From Dialister pneumosintes (GTDB lineage: Bacteria > Bacillota > Negativicutes > Veillonellales > Dialisteraceae), in contig NZ_CP017037.1 in NCBI RefSeq assembly GCF_001717505.1, positions 535,001 through 599,000 of the forward strand: DNA of 64,000 nucleotides. Direction: 5' to 3'. Made by a program: the position numbers and the translations under genes. The notes beneath the pieces were generated by a model. The model had not been told where the DNA came from, ran no database searches, and saw only the letters and a list, made by a program, of their open reading frames with translations. Below, piece after piece: positions 7,949 through 17,239 of this stretch (position 1 is its first letter; every line of letters starts with the position of its first letter).

Positions 7949-8887
7949 TTATACCTTTCTTATAGTAGCTCCAAGAAGAATTTTTTCACATAATTGAGGA
8001 AAATCTATACCTAATACAGCTGCAGATTTAGGTACTAAGCTAGTAGATGTCATTCCTGGAATAGAATTTGCTTCTAACATATAGGGGGTTCCATCTGCCG
8101 ATGTACGTATATCAAAACGAACTACTCCACTACATTCTGCAGCTTTATACCCCTTTACAGCCATTTCTTCCATTTCTTTAGCTAAAGTATCACTAATAGG
8201 TGCAGGAACTAAATATTCAGTAGCTCCTTTTGTATATTTAGAGTGAAAATCATAAGTTCCGGAATAAGGGCAAATTTTAATAATGGGAAAAGCTTTCCCA
8301 TTAAAAACAGGAATAGTAAATTCATCCCCATCTAAATAAGCTTCTGCAAGTAGTCGTTTTTCTACAGCAAACGCTCGCTCTAAAGCCGGAATAAGCTCTT
8401 CGTTAGTATGAACAATTTCTATTCCGATAGTAGAACCTTCACAAGCCGGTTTCAATACTACAGGAAACTTATTAAAATAAGAATTAATGGAGCTGGCTAC
8501 ATTTTCAATTCCATCAGAAAAATATACAGGAAGAGAATTTGCCATACGTATACCAGCTTGTTTGAATAAACGACTTGAAAAAATTTTATCCATAGTAATG
8601 GCACTGGAAGAAACACCGGAGCCTGTATAGGGAATCCCTTCCAGCTCTAAAACACTTTGAATGGTTCCATCTTCCCCATATTTTCCGTGTAAAGCGATAA
8701 AAACCACTTCTACATTATTCTCTTTAAGTTGGCTTATAACATTACGTGGATTATATTCAATAGCTATTGCATGATATCCTAAACCATTTAAAGCTTCAGT
8801 AATTGCTGTACCTGTAGCTCGAGATATGGCAGCTTCACCAGAAACTCCACCCATTAATACTCCCACGACATTATTTTTAGTTATCAT
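7949..8887 (-). CDS. ddl: D-alanine--D-alanine ligase
   Basis: ATP-grasp ligase making D-Ala-D-Ala for peptidoglycan precursors in the cytosol. The start at 8887 (MITKNNVVGVLMGG) has AAGGA at proper spacing inside the end of murC; a start 18 bp further upstream is less likely. Visible motifs are GGVSGEAAIS near the N-terminus, ALHGKYGEDGTIQ, the ATP-grasp lysines in FPVVLKPACEGSTIG, and the Mg-binding C-terminal EANSIPGMTSTSLVP. Length is about 312 aa, normal for Ddl. It overlaps murC by 11 bp and stands where many Firmicutes have murB. Confidence 0.96.
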   Translation of the reverse strand: MITKNNVVGVLMGGVSGEAAISRATGTAITEALNGLGYHAIAIEYNPRNVISQLKENNVEVVFIALHGKYGEDGTIQSVLELEGIPYTGSGVSSSAITMDKIFSSRLFKQAGIRMANSLPVYFSDGIENVASSINSYFNKFPVVLKPACEGSTIGIEIVHTNEELIPALERAFAVEKRLLAEAYLDGDEFTIPVFNGKAFPIIKICPYSGTYDFHSKYTKGATEYLVPAPISDTLAKEMEEMAVKGYKAAECSGVVRFDIRTSADGTPYMLEANSIPGMTSTSLVPKSAAVLGIDFPQLCEKILLGATIRKV

Positions 8888-10277
8888 TATATATTCCTTC
8901 TTCATCTAATAATTGAGCTAATTTTTGTCCTACCGTATAAATATTCCCGGCCCCCATAGTAATTATCATATCACCCGGCCTTGCTATATGATATAAACTT
9001 TCAACCAAATTTTCTAAAGTACAAACATAATGTACCTCTTTTGATAAATTGTTTTTTTGTACTAATAGAGGAATTAATTTCCCATCTACTCCGGATAATG
9101 GCTTTTCACTTGCAGCATAAATATCCGTAAAATAAAGAATATCCGCCATATCAAACGCAACTGCAAATTCATCACATAAAAGTTTAGTCCGAGAATAACG
9201 ATGTGGTTGAAATGCACAAATAACTCTATATCCACTAATTTCTTTTGCTGCTTTTAATGTAGCTTCTATCTCTGTGGGATGGTGTGCATAATCATCTACA
9301 ATCCAAATTCCATGATGAAATGCTTTAGTCTCAAACCGACGATGCACCCCACAAAATAAAGAAAGAGCTTCTTGAATAGATTCAAAAGATATTCCACAAT
9401 AAAGTGCAGTAACTATAGCAGCTAATGCATTAAGAACATTATGCTCTCCAGGTAAGTGTAATTGTATCGTACCCAAAATATGTCCTTTATGTAAAACATC
9501 AAACAATAAAAGATTTTTCTCGTATCTCTTATTAACAGCTTGATAATCTGCCTCTATATTAAATCCATAGGTAATAACTTTCTTTTTTACTTGAGATAAA
9601 ATACTACGTATACCTGCATTATCAATACAAACAACTGCTACGCCATTTTCATCTGAAATACGTTCAATAAATTCTATAAATGCTTTTTTTATATTTTCAA
9701 AAGTTCCATAATAATCTAAATGGTCATCTTCAATATTTGTAATTATAGACAGAAATGGTGAAAATTTAAGAAAAGTTCCATCACTTTCATCGGCCTCTGC
9801 AATAACGTATTCTCCTTTACCATAGCAAGAGTTTCCTTTTAAATAATCAGTAGCTCCTCCTAAAACAATAGTTGGATCTACATTTGCATACTTAAATATT
9901 TGTCCCACCATAGCAGAGGTTGTTGATTTTCCGTGAGCACCGGCAACAGCAATTCCTTTCCCCCACATAAACATAGCTGCTAATACATCTGATCGATGAA
10001 ATATAGGAATATTTCGATTTTTTGCTTCTTGCAATTCAGGATTCTCTGGTGAAATCGCTGAAGAAATAACAACAACATCTGCATTCTCTATATTTTCTGC
10101 TTTATGCCCTAGATAAATAGTAGCTCCTTGTTCTCTAAATTTATGTAAAATAGTAGAATCTACTACATCTGAACCGGAAACATTTACTCCCATATGAATC
10201 AAAATATTGGCTAAGGCACGCATGCCCATACCACCTATTCCTATAAAATGAAACTTTTGATATGTATCTAAATGCAT
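8877..10277 (-). CDS. murC: UDP-N-acetylmuramate--L-alanine ligase
   Basis: Mur ligase that adds L-Ala to UDP-MurNAc, the first peptide step of peptidoglycan synthesis. The N-terminal Rossmann motif FIGIGGMGM (residues ~11-19) is typical of MurC. The ATP loop is AGAHGKSTT (~112-120), followed by EADESDG and the C-terminal DDYAHHPTEI. Length 466 aa fits the family. It lies 8 bp downstream of murG and overlaps ddl. AGGAG stands ahead of the ATG. Confidence 0.98.
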   Translation of the reverse strand: MHLDTYQKFHFIGIGGMGMRALANILIHMGVNVSGSDVVDSTILHKFREQGATIYLGHKAENIENADVVVISSAISPENPELQEAKNRNIPIFHRSDVLAAMFMWGKGIAVAGAHGKSTTSAMVGQIFKYANVDPTIVLGGATDYLKGNSCYGKGEYVIAEADESDGTFLKFSPFLSIITNIEDDHLDYYGTFENIKKAFIEFIERISDENGVAVVCIDNAGIRSILSQVKKKVITYGFNIEADYQAVNKRYEKNLLLFDVLHKGHILGTIQLHLPGEHNVLNALAAIVTALYCGISFESIQEALSLFCGVHRRFETKAFHHGIWIVDDYAHHPTEIEATLKAAKEISGYRVICAFQPHRYSRTKLLCDEFAVAFDMADILYFTDIYAASEKPLSGVDGKLIPLLVQKNNLSKEVHYVCTLENLVESLYHIARPGDMIITMGAGNIYTVGQKLAQLLDEEGIYNDN

Positions 10278-10285
10278 AAAACAGT

Positions 10286-11407
10286 TTATCTCCTTTTTTC
10301 ATCGGCCATTTTTAGTGCCATGCTTGCAATATGGGCACCTGCATCTACCATTTTTAATTTATTTGCAGAATCAGACATACGTTTTCTTTTCCCCATATCA
10401 TTATAAAGTTCTTCAATATTGGAAATTAAAGACTCTGCTGTTAATTCTTTATCCAAAACCATCGTTGCTGCACCTGCATCAACAAAAACTTGTGCATTAA
10501 ATGTTTGATGATCTTCTGCTGCATAAGGGTATGGTATTAAGATCGCCGGTAAATTTTTAGCTGCTATTTCAGCAAGTCCAATAGCACCTGCACGATAAAT
10601 AATAACATCAGCAGCTGCTATTGCAGTTGGCATATCCTGTTGATAGTCTACAATTTGTGAGTTATTAATCTCTTTTTTATCAGGCATATTTTTTTGTAAT
10701 GTATCTTGTACATAGGTAAATTCTTTCGTACCGGTTATATGATAAATATAAATATCTGTTTTATTTGCAAAATATTTATGAACTCCTATCATAGCTTTAT
10801 TAATATTATGTGCGCCTCTACTTCCTCCGGCTACTAATATCATAAAAAAATTTTCCGGTATTCCAAGCTTTATTCTTGCTTCTTTTTTACTAATTTTTAT
10901 AATATCACTACGAATAGGGTTCCCTGTATATACACATTTATTCTTTATAGGAAAGTAGTTTTGTGCTTCCTTATATCCCAATGCTATTCTGTCAACAAAA
11001 TAACTAAGAATCTTGTTAGTGAATCCGGGAATTACATTTTGTTCCTGGATAATAGTAGGAATATGAGCTAAAGCCGCCATTAGTAAAATGGGACCGCAAA
11101 CATAACCACCGGTACCAATAACCACATCCGGTTTAAAATTTTTTAAAATAGTTCTTGCTTTCCAAAGACTACCAAATGTTTTAAATAAAATCGAAATATT
11201 TTGAAAAGTAAATTTTCGTTTCAGTCCGGACATAGGCATAGAAACAAACGAATATCCTTCTCGAGGAATAATCATTGATTCCATCCCATTAGGTGTTCCT
11301 ACAAATAATATTTCTACAGGTTCTTTTTCCTGTAATGCTTTTGCAATAGTAACAGCAGGATAAATATGCCCCCCTGTTCCACCGCCTGATAAAATAATTT
11401 TTTTCAT
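10286..11407 (-). CDS. murG: UDP-GlcNAc--lipid I GlcNAc transferase MurG
   Basis: Membrane-associated GT28 glycosyltransferase converting lipid I to lipid II on the inner face of the membrane. Key motifs are SGGGTGGHIYPA near the N-terminus (residues ~7-18), VIGTGGYVCGP, and the C-terminal donor site RAGAIGLAEIAAKNLPAILIPYP. Its length of 373 aa is usual. It sits directly between murD and murC; the SEDS gene ftsW/spoVE that often stands between murD and murG in Firmicutes is absent. Confidence 0.97.
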   Translation of the reverse strand: MKKIILSGGGTGGHIYPAVTIAKALQEKEPVEILFVGTPNGMESMIIPREGYSFVSMPMSGLKRKFTFQNISILFKTFGSLWKARTILKNFKPDVVIGTGGYVCGPILLMAALAHIPTIIQEQNVIPGFTNKILSYFVDRIALGYKEAQNYFPIKNKCVYTGNPIRSDIIKISKKEARIKLGIPENFFMILVAGGSRGAHNINKAMIGVHKYFANKTDIYIYHITGTKEFTYVQDTLQKNMPDKKEINNSQIVDYQQDMPTAIAAADVIIYRAGAIGLAEIAAKNLPAILIPYPYAAEDHQTFNAQVFVDAGAATMVLDKELTAESLISNIEELYNDMGKRKRMSDSANKLKMVDAGAHIASMALKMADEKRR

Positions 11408-11422
11408 AGCCAGTTATCCATA

Positions 11423-12766
11423 TTAATTTAAATGATTAACGATATCTTTAAAAATATCTCCTCGCTCTTCGTAACAAGAATACATATCAAAGCTTGAACA
11501 AGCAGGAGAAAGCATTACCACATCACCGATAGTTGCTATGTTCTGTGCTTTTTTTATTGCTTCTTCCATATTAACTGCTTTCTCAATAGTATGAATTCCA
11601 GCACGCTTAGCTTCTTCATAAAAACGTTCTGAAGATTCTCCAATTAATATTATATACTTTGCATGTATTTTTACATATTCCATAAAATCATGTAAAGGAG
11701 TTCCTTTATCATGCCCACCAACAATCAATATAAGTGGTTTATTAAAAGAACTCATTCCTTTTAACGCAGCATCTACATTCGTTGCTTTTGAATCATTAAA
11801 ATAACTCACTCCATGTAAAGTTCTTACGAATTCGACTCGATGTGCCAATCCTTTAAACGAGAGTAGTACTTTACGAATGGATTCTATAGAAACACCTCCA
11901 ATATACGCAAGAAAAGCAGCTGCTAAACAATCCTCATGATTTTGTGCTCCTTTAATTTGCAATTCCGAAATATCACAAATTATTATTTGTTGTTTATTAA
12001 CTTTTAGAACCAATTTATTATTAACAATGCAAGCTCCTCTGTCTACCTCTGTAGAAACATTTAACAAATATACTGAAGTATGCTTTTCAGCTTCTTCCAA
12101 CAATTTAGGGGTATATGGATCTTGCTCATTTAAAAGTAAATAACTTTCTTTATCCATGTTTTCAAAAATTCTAGATTTAGCAGCAACATATGCATCCATT
12201 GTATGATGCCTTTCCATATGATCAGGAGTAATGTTTAAAATCACAGCAGCTTTAGGTTTAAAAGTATCAATAAATTCAAGTTGGAAACTGGATAACTCAG
12301 CAGCAATCAAGCCTGTTTGTGGTACATTTTCAACTTCTACACTTAAAGAAACACCTATATTACCTGCTACTGCACAAGGAATAGACTCTTCCTTAATCAT
12401 TTTTCCTAACAATGTAGTAGTTGTTGTTTTTCCATTGGTACCCGTAATGCCTAATATAGGTGCTTTAGTTATTAAATACCCTAACTCCACTTCGCTGATT
12501 ACAGAAATTCCCCGTTTAATTGCTCCTCTAACAATAGGATTTTCTGAAGGCACAGCAGGAGAAAGTACTACTGTATCCATACCTTCTAATAACAAATCAC
12601 TTTGTGGCCCAAAACAAAAGATAACTCCGGCTTCAATGAGTTTCTTTTTTTTATCGCCAATACGATCTGCTAAATCAGAAAGAACTACATTAAATCCTCT
12701 TTTTGCTAAAACTTGTGCTGCACCAAGTCCACTTATACCTGCACCTAAAACTAAAACATTTTTCAT
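11423..12766 (-). CDS. murD: UDP-MurNAc-L-alanine--D-glutamate ligase
   Basis: Mur ligase adding D-Glu to UDP-MurNAc-L-Ala. The N-terminal domain opens with VLVLGAGISGLGAA. The ATP loop GITGTNGKTTTTTL is near residue 110. HRVE and FNDSKATNVDAALKG mark the central and C-terminal domains. Length 447 aa is standard. It follows mraY by about 56 bp and precedes murG by 15 bp in the cluster. Confidence 0.97.
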   Translation of the reverse strand: MKNVLVLGAGISGLGAAQVLAKRGFNVVLSDLADRIGDKKKKLIEAGVIFCFGPQSDLLLEGMDTVVLSPAVPSENPIVRGAIKRGISVISEVELGYLITKAPILGITGTNGKTTTTTLLGKMIKEESIPCAVAGNIGVSLSVEVENVPQTGLIAAELSSFQLEFIDTFKPKAAVILNITPDHMERHHTMDAYVAAKSRIFENMDKESYLLLNEQDPYTPKLLEEAEKHTSVYLLNVSTEVDRGACIVNNKLVLKVNKQQIIICDISELQIKGAQNHEDCLAAAFLAYIGGVSIESIRKVLLSFKGLAHRVEFVRTLHGVSYFNDSKATNVDAALKGMSSFNKPLILIVGGHDKGTPLHDFMEYVKIHAKYIILIGESSERFYEEAKRAGIHTIEKAVNMEEAIKKAQNIATIGDVVMLSPACSSFDMYSCYEERGDIFKDIVNHLN

Positions 12767-12822
12767 TTATAAGGCTCCTAATTTCAGAAAATACCTACAT
12801 TTCTTTTAAACTATATTTTCTT

Positions 12823-13797
12823 TTATATCATCTCACATATAGAAACTAATAATAAAACTCCTGCTGCTGCCAACATTTCAGTAAACCAAAAAAACCATAC
12901 TACTTGTGTTTCACTCCACCCGGACAACTCAAAATGATGATGAAGCGGACTCATTTTAAAGATTCTTTTTCCCCATAATTGAAAAGATGCTACTTGTAAA
13001 ATAACAGATAATGCTTCTGCTACAAAAATTACTCCTAAAAAGACTAAAAGTAATTCCGAATGTGTTACCACAGAAATACCTGCTATAGCGCCTCCTAAAG
13101 CAAGCGAACCTGTATCTCCCATAAAAATTTTAGCAGGATGATAATTATAAAACAAAAAGCCTGCACAACATCCTGCCATAATACAAGAAAATGCTGCTAC
13201 ATCAGTTAATCCTACCCATAAGCTATATAGAGCATATGCCATAAAAGTTATAAAACAACATCCTGCAGCTAATCCGTCTAATCCATCAGTTAGATTAACA
13301 GCATTAGATGCTCCCACTATAACTATCACAACAAAAGGATAATATAAATATCCAATAGACAATTCCCAAGAAGTAAACGGAACAAGAATTGCATGTGAAA
13401 GATTTAATGCGGTAGAAGTTCCATAACAAAATATAACTGCTAATATAATTTGCCCCATTAATTTCTGTTTAGCAGTTAATCCCAAATTTCTTTTCTTTTC
13501 CGCCTTAATAAAATCATCAAGAAATCCAAGAATGCAATATCCTACAGTAAGAACTAACAAACAAATGACTGCCCAAGAATGTGCTTGACTAAATACAGTA
13601 ACAATTACTGCAGCTAATACCATAAACAAACCACCCATTGTCGGTGTCCCTGATTTACAACGGTGAGATTTAGGTCCTTCTTCGCGAATAGATTGATGAG
13701 CTTTATATTTTTTTGCCATTGGAATTCCAACAGCTCCTAAAATAATCGTTGTAATAACAGCTATTATTATATATAAGAGGTATGGCATAAAAATCAT
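12823..13797 (-). CDS. mraY: Phospho-MurNAc-pentapeptide transferase MraY
   Basis: Integral membrane enzyme that moves phospho-MurNAc-pentapeptide onto undecaprenyl phosphate to form lipid I. The 324-aa chain shows about ten hydrophobic segments. The active-site signatures are EGPKSHRCKSGTPTMGG near the N-terminus, FLDDFIK with the catalytic Asp pair, NLTDGLDGLA, GDTGSLALGG, and the C-terminal MSPLHHHFEL. The start codon overlaps the murF stop by 4 bp. Confidence 0.97.
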   Translation of the reverse strand: MIFMPYLLYIIIAVITTIILGAVGIPMAKKYKAHQSIREEGPKSHRCKSGTPTMGGLFMVLAAVIVTVFSQAHSWAVICLLVLTVGYCILGFLDDFIKAEKKRNLGLTAKQKLMGQIILAVIFCYGTSTALNLSHAILVPFTSWELSIGYLYYPFVVIVIVGASNAVNLTDGLDGLAAGCCFITFMAYALYSLWVGLTDVAAFSCIMAGCCAGFLFYNYHPAKIFMGDTGSLALGGAIAGISVVTHSELLLVFLGVIFVAEALSVILQVASFQLWGKRIFKMSPLHHHFELSGWSETQVVWFFWFTEMLAAAGVLLLVSICEMI

Positions 13798-15170
13798 TTA
13801 CCGTCTCCCCCTAATAGTTGTAATATTTTTTCCATATGCATAGAATGTGATGCTTTTAATAATACGGTGTCTCCTTTTTTCATAATAGATTCGAGTACTT
13901 GAGCTGCTTCTTCCAAAGTGTTACAAGAAATTACTTGTTTGCATCCATGCTCTTTAGCTCCTAAGGCAATAAATTTACCTAATTCCCCTACAGTTATAAC
14001 TGTATCAACTCCTATTTCAGCAGCTCTTTTACCAGTTTCATAATGATATGTTTTCTCCTTTTCTCCAAGTTCAAGCATATCACCTAAAACAAGAATTTGA
14101 TGCACTCCATTGAGTTGTTTTAATGCCTGAAAAGCCATTTCCATAGATAACGGATTAGCATTATAAGAGTCATCCATTATTTGTACTCCATACATATTTA
14201 CAATATGCTGCCTTTGCTCTGCCGGTTTATACTGTTGAAATGCCCTTTGGATATATGAAGTTTCCACACCCATTAGATACCCTACAGCTATGGATGCTAG
14301 TGCATTATAGACATTGTGTACCCCTAACACAGGCAATTCAATCGAAAATACATGTTCTTTAATATGACAATCAAAACTGGTACTTGTTATACCGTAAGAA
14401 ATATTTTCCGCATGAACATCGCCTTTTTTAATTCCATAAGTAAGTACTTTTCCTCTAAAGTTTTCTTGCATACCTATAACTAAAGGATCATCTTGGTTAA
14501 GAACTGCAATCCCTGTTTCTCCTAACGACTCTATTAATTCACTTTTAGCTTTAGCTATGTTTCTCTTACTTCCTAAAATACCTATATGCGATGTCCCTAC
14601 ATTCGTAACAACACCTATAGTCGGTTTAGTAAATGTGCATAATTCTTTTATTTGCCCGATTCCACGCATTCCCATTTCCACAATACATACATTATCGCTC
14701 TTCTTTAAAGAGAGTAAAGTCTGGCACATTCCGATTTCATTATTATTATTTTTAACAGTACTACAAACAGAAAAAACTTGATTAAGTATCGTGAAAATCA
14801 TATCTTTGGTTGTTGTTTTTCCATTAGAACCTGTAACTCCAATAACAGGAATTAAAAAACGGTTTCTATGAAAATAGGCACAATTTTCTAATGCAACTTT
14901 AGTATCGTTTACATAAAATATAGATATTTGTTTCGGTACTTTATGTAAACAATTTTTATTGCTAATAATAATACCCGCTGCGCCTTTATTAATAGCATTA
15001 TCGATAAACTCATGTCCATCAAAATTTTCTCCGAGCAAAGCAATAAATACATCACCCTTCTTAATGGTTCGTGTATCGGTACTAATCCCACTAAATAAAG
15101 AAGTTACACCTTTCTGTATTAAAGCACCATTTAATGCTTTATTTAATTCTTCAATCGTAAATGTTGCCAT
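13794..15170 (-). CDS. murF: UDP-MurNAc-tripeptide--D-Ala-D-Ala ligase
   Basis: Mur ligase that adds D-Ala-D-Ala to the UDP-MurNAc-tripeptide. It has STDTRTIKKGDVFIAL in the N-terminal domain, the ATP loop VTGSNGKTTTKDM near residue 112, NNNNEIGM (the MurF-type stretch after the P-loop), and DDSYNANPLSM in the C-terminal domain. The 458-aa length is normal. It overlaps murE by one base (TAATG) and mraY by four, indicating translational coupling. Confidence 0.97.
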   Translation of the reverse strand: MATFTIEELNKALNGALIQKGVTSLFSGISTDTRTIKKGDVFIALLGENFDGHEFIDNAINKGAAGIIISNKNCLHKVPKQISIFYVNDTKVALENCAYFHRNRFLIPVIGVTGSNGKTTTKDMIFTILNQVFSVCSTVKNNNNEIGMCQTLLSLKKSDNVCIVEMGMRGIGQIKELCTFTKPTIGVVTNVGTSHIGILGSKRNIAKAKSELIESLGETGIAVLNQDDPLVIGMQENFRGKVLTYGIKKGDVHAENISYGITSTSFDCHIKEHVFSIELPVLGVHNVYNALASIAVGYLMGVETSYIQRAFQQYKPAEQRQHIVNMYGVQIMDDSYNANPLSMEMAFQALKQLNGVHQILVLGDMLELGEKEKTYHYETGKRAAEIGVDTVITVGELGKFIALGAKEHGCKQVISCNTLEEAAQVLESIMKKGDTVLLKASHSMHMEKILQLLGGDGK

Positions 15171-16675
15171 TATCTACACTTCCTAATTATATTCCGAGCT
15201 TCTTCTCTATCATCAAAATGAATAATTTTATCTTTAATAATTTGATAAGTTTCATGCCCTTTACCCGCAATAAGAATCGTATCCCCTGATTTCCCTATTT
15301 GAATAGCATGACTAATAGCATCTCTTCTATCAATTAGCACTTCATAACTGAAAACATATCCATTATTAATAGCTTTACGTACCCCGTCTTCTATTTCACT
15401 AATAATAAAGGCAGGCTCTTCTGAACGAGGATTATCACTCGTAATAATTATAATATCACTATATAATGCTGCTATTTCTCCCATAATCGGACGTTTTTTT
15501 CTATCTCGATCTCCACCACACCCAAATACAGTAATTATGCGTCCTTTTGTAAATTCTCTTGTTGTTTTTAAAATATTTTCAAGTCCATCGGGTGTATGTG
15601 CATAATCAACTATAACAGTAAATGGTTGTCCTTCATCTACAATTTCAAATCGTCCCGGGACAGTAGTAAAGGTCGATAACGCTGAAATAATTTGATCAAT
15701 ACGTATGCCTTCCGAAAGTGCAGCACCAATCGCAGCCAGTGTATTATATACATTAAAACGTCCTACTAACTTTGTATGTACAGAGTAAGTAATATCATCC
15801 ATCTTTAAATCAAATGATAAAGCCTGTCTAGAAAATTTAATATTTATAGCTTGTAAATCCGCCTCATTTTCAATCCCATAAGTAAATACCGGACAAAAAG
15901 TTTTCTTATTTACAAAACTTTTCATAATAGTTGCATAAGAATCATCTATATTAATAATTCCGGATTTTAATGGTTTGCTATGTTTATCGGCAGAAACCAA
16001 AGAAAATAATCTCGCTTTAGTTTCTGCATAACTTTCCATAGTTTTATGGTAATCAAGATGATCTTGTGTAAGATTAGTAAATATAGCCGTATCAAATTCA
16101 CAACCTGCTATACGGTTTAAAGATAATGCATGCGAAGATACTTCCATAGATACATGTGTAACCCCTGCTTTTTCCATCCTATAAAGAATCTTCTGCAAAG
16201 TAATAACATCAGGTGTTGTATTTCTTATCGGATATGCTTCTTCATTAATAAGCCAATGAAGAGTTCCTATAACACCCACTTTATATCCCTGTTGTCTTAA
16301 AATATGTGCAATGATATGTGTAGTTGTCGTTTTTCCATTTGTTCCTGTTACAGCTATCATCCTCATTTTTTTTGAAGGATAATCAAAAAAATAAGGAGTT
16401 ATATCTTCCATAGCTTTTCTGGTATCTTCTACATAAACAACAGTTATTAAATCGGATACATTTATTTCTTTAGAAGCAATAATAACTGAAGCACCTCTAT
16501 CTGCTGCTACAGTAGCATAATCATGTCCATCCACATGAACCCCTTCAAGACAAATAAAAAGGCTTCCTTTTTTTACTTCGCGTGAATCTGCTGTAATGTC
16601 AGAAACTTCACTGTTAACATTTCCAATTATAGATTTTACTTCTGTGCAAGCAATTAATCTTTCCAGAGTTTTCAC
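15170..16675 (-). CDS. murE: UDP-MurNAc-tripeptide synthetase, meso-DAP type
   Basis: Mur ligase adding the third amino acid. The motif SDNPRSEEP near residue 408 is the DNPR form that marks meso-diaminopimelate-adding MurE rather than the L-lysine type. This agrees with dapL in the window. The ATP loop is VTGTNGKTTTTHI (~110-122). Length 501 aa. The start is GTG at 16675 with GAGGTGA upstream. It is separated from ftsL by a strong terminator, so the murE-to-ftsZ block should be transcribed from its own promoter in the ~60-bp leader, which I could not pin down. Confidence 0.97.
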   Translation of the reverse strand: MKTLERLIACTEVKSIIGNVNSEVSDITADSREVKKGSLFICLEGVHVDGHDYATVAADRGASVIIASKEINVSDLITVVYVEDTRKAMEDITPYFFDYPSKKMRMIAVTGTNGKTTTTHIIAHILRQQGYKVGVIGTLHWLINEEAYPIRNTTPDVITLQKILYRMEKAGVTHVSMEVSSHALSLNRIAGCEFDTAIFTNLTQDHLDYHKTMESYAETKARLFSLVSADKHSKPLKSGIINIDDSYATIMKSFVNKKTFCPVFTYGIENEADLQAINIKFSRQALSFDLKMDDITYSVHTKLVGRFNVYNTLAAIGAALSEGIRIDQIISALSTFTTVPGRFEIVDEGQPFTVIVDYAHTPDGLENILKTTREFTKGRIITVFGCGGDRDRKKRPIMGEIAALYSDIIIITSDNPRSEEPAFIISEIEDGVRKAINNGYVFSYEVLIDRRDAISHAIQIGKSGDTILIAGKGHETYQIIKDKIIHFDDREEARNIIRKCR

Positions 16676-16744
16676 TTTCTCACCTCAATTTTATTGCGTA
16701 TCTTCAAAAAGCATTACTATTTATCATATATTAAATATATAATG

Positions 16745-16782
16745 AATACAATAGCGACTCCTTCCGGAGTCGCTATTGTATT
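16745..16782 (-). terminator. Strong terminator between ftsL and murE
   Basis: A 17-bp near-perfect stem (AATAGCGACTCC pairing with GGAGTCGCTATT and flanking A/T pairs) with a 4-nt TTCC/GGAA loop. T-rich sequence follows on the minus strand. It would end the mraZ-rsmH-ftsL transcript at the place where ftsI usually follows ftsL. Confidence 0.85.
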
Positions 16783-16821
16783 TCCCTTATTCCTACCCGG
16801 ATAAGCGATCTTTCTTATTAA

Positions 16822-17208
16822 TTAATCTCTTACTATACCGGTATGTGCCAAATTATCGCTACTTCCATATACAGCACTTTCCGGAACTACCATCCCTAAA
16901 GTAGTTTCTGCAATATTTTCTATACGAGAAGGTGATTCCAATCTAGCCACTTCCATACGCCTACTCTCATTTTCACGCTCAAGAGTCATTACTTCCGCTC
17001 TGATACTGGACATTTGATATTCCTTTTGAATAATTGCGCCATTGAAAAAGTAAATAGTACCGACAATACTTGCAGCAAACATAATAATTTCCAATACTTT
17101 TTTAAAGCTTTTAGCATATACACCGGTTTTTACTTGAACTTGTTTTCTAGCAGAAGTAGTAGTAACTATTGATTGATACGATTCCACCAAATACTCTTGA
17201 GATGACAT
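16822..17208 (-). CDS. ftsL: FtsL-like division protein
   Basis: A small bitopic protein with the FtsL/DivIC plan. About 35 cytoplasmic residues are followed by one membrane segment (about VLEIIMFAASIVGTIYFF). A leucine-zipper-like coiled coil follows (MSSIRAEVMTLERENESRR), and then the short ESPSRIENIAETTLGMV segment typical of FtsL. The start at 17208 (MSSQEY) has GGAGGAAG upstream; the longer frame overlaps rsmH without a site. Sequence similarity in FtsL is low by nature, so the call rests on topology and on position directly after rsmH. Confidence 0.85.
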   Translation of the reverse strand: MSSQEYLVESYQSIVTTTSARKQVQVKTGVYAKSFKKVLEIIMFAASIVGTIYFFNGAIIQKEYQMSSIRAEVMTLERENESRRMEVARLESPSRIENIAETTLGMVVPESAVYGSSDNLAHTGIVRD

Positions 17209-17239
17209 AGACTTCCTCCAATTTACACCCAACATACAG

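Noticed and set aside
12231-12809. 192-aa open frame on the plus strand opposite murD
   Set aside because: Fully antisense to a conserved gene, low-complexity Ser/Thr/Pro-rich translation, no plausible ribosome-binding site.
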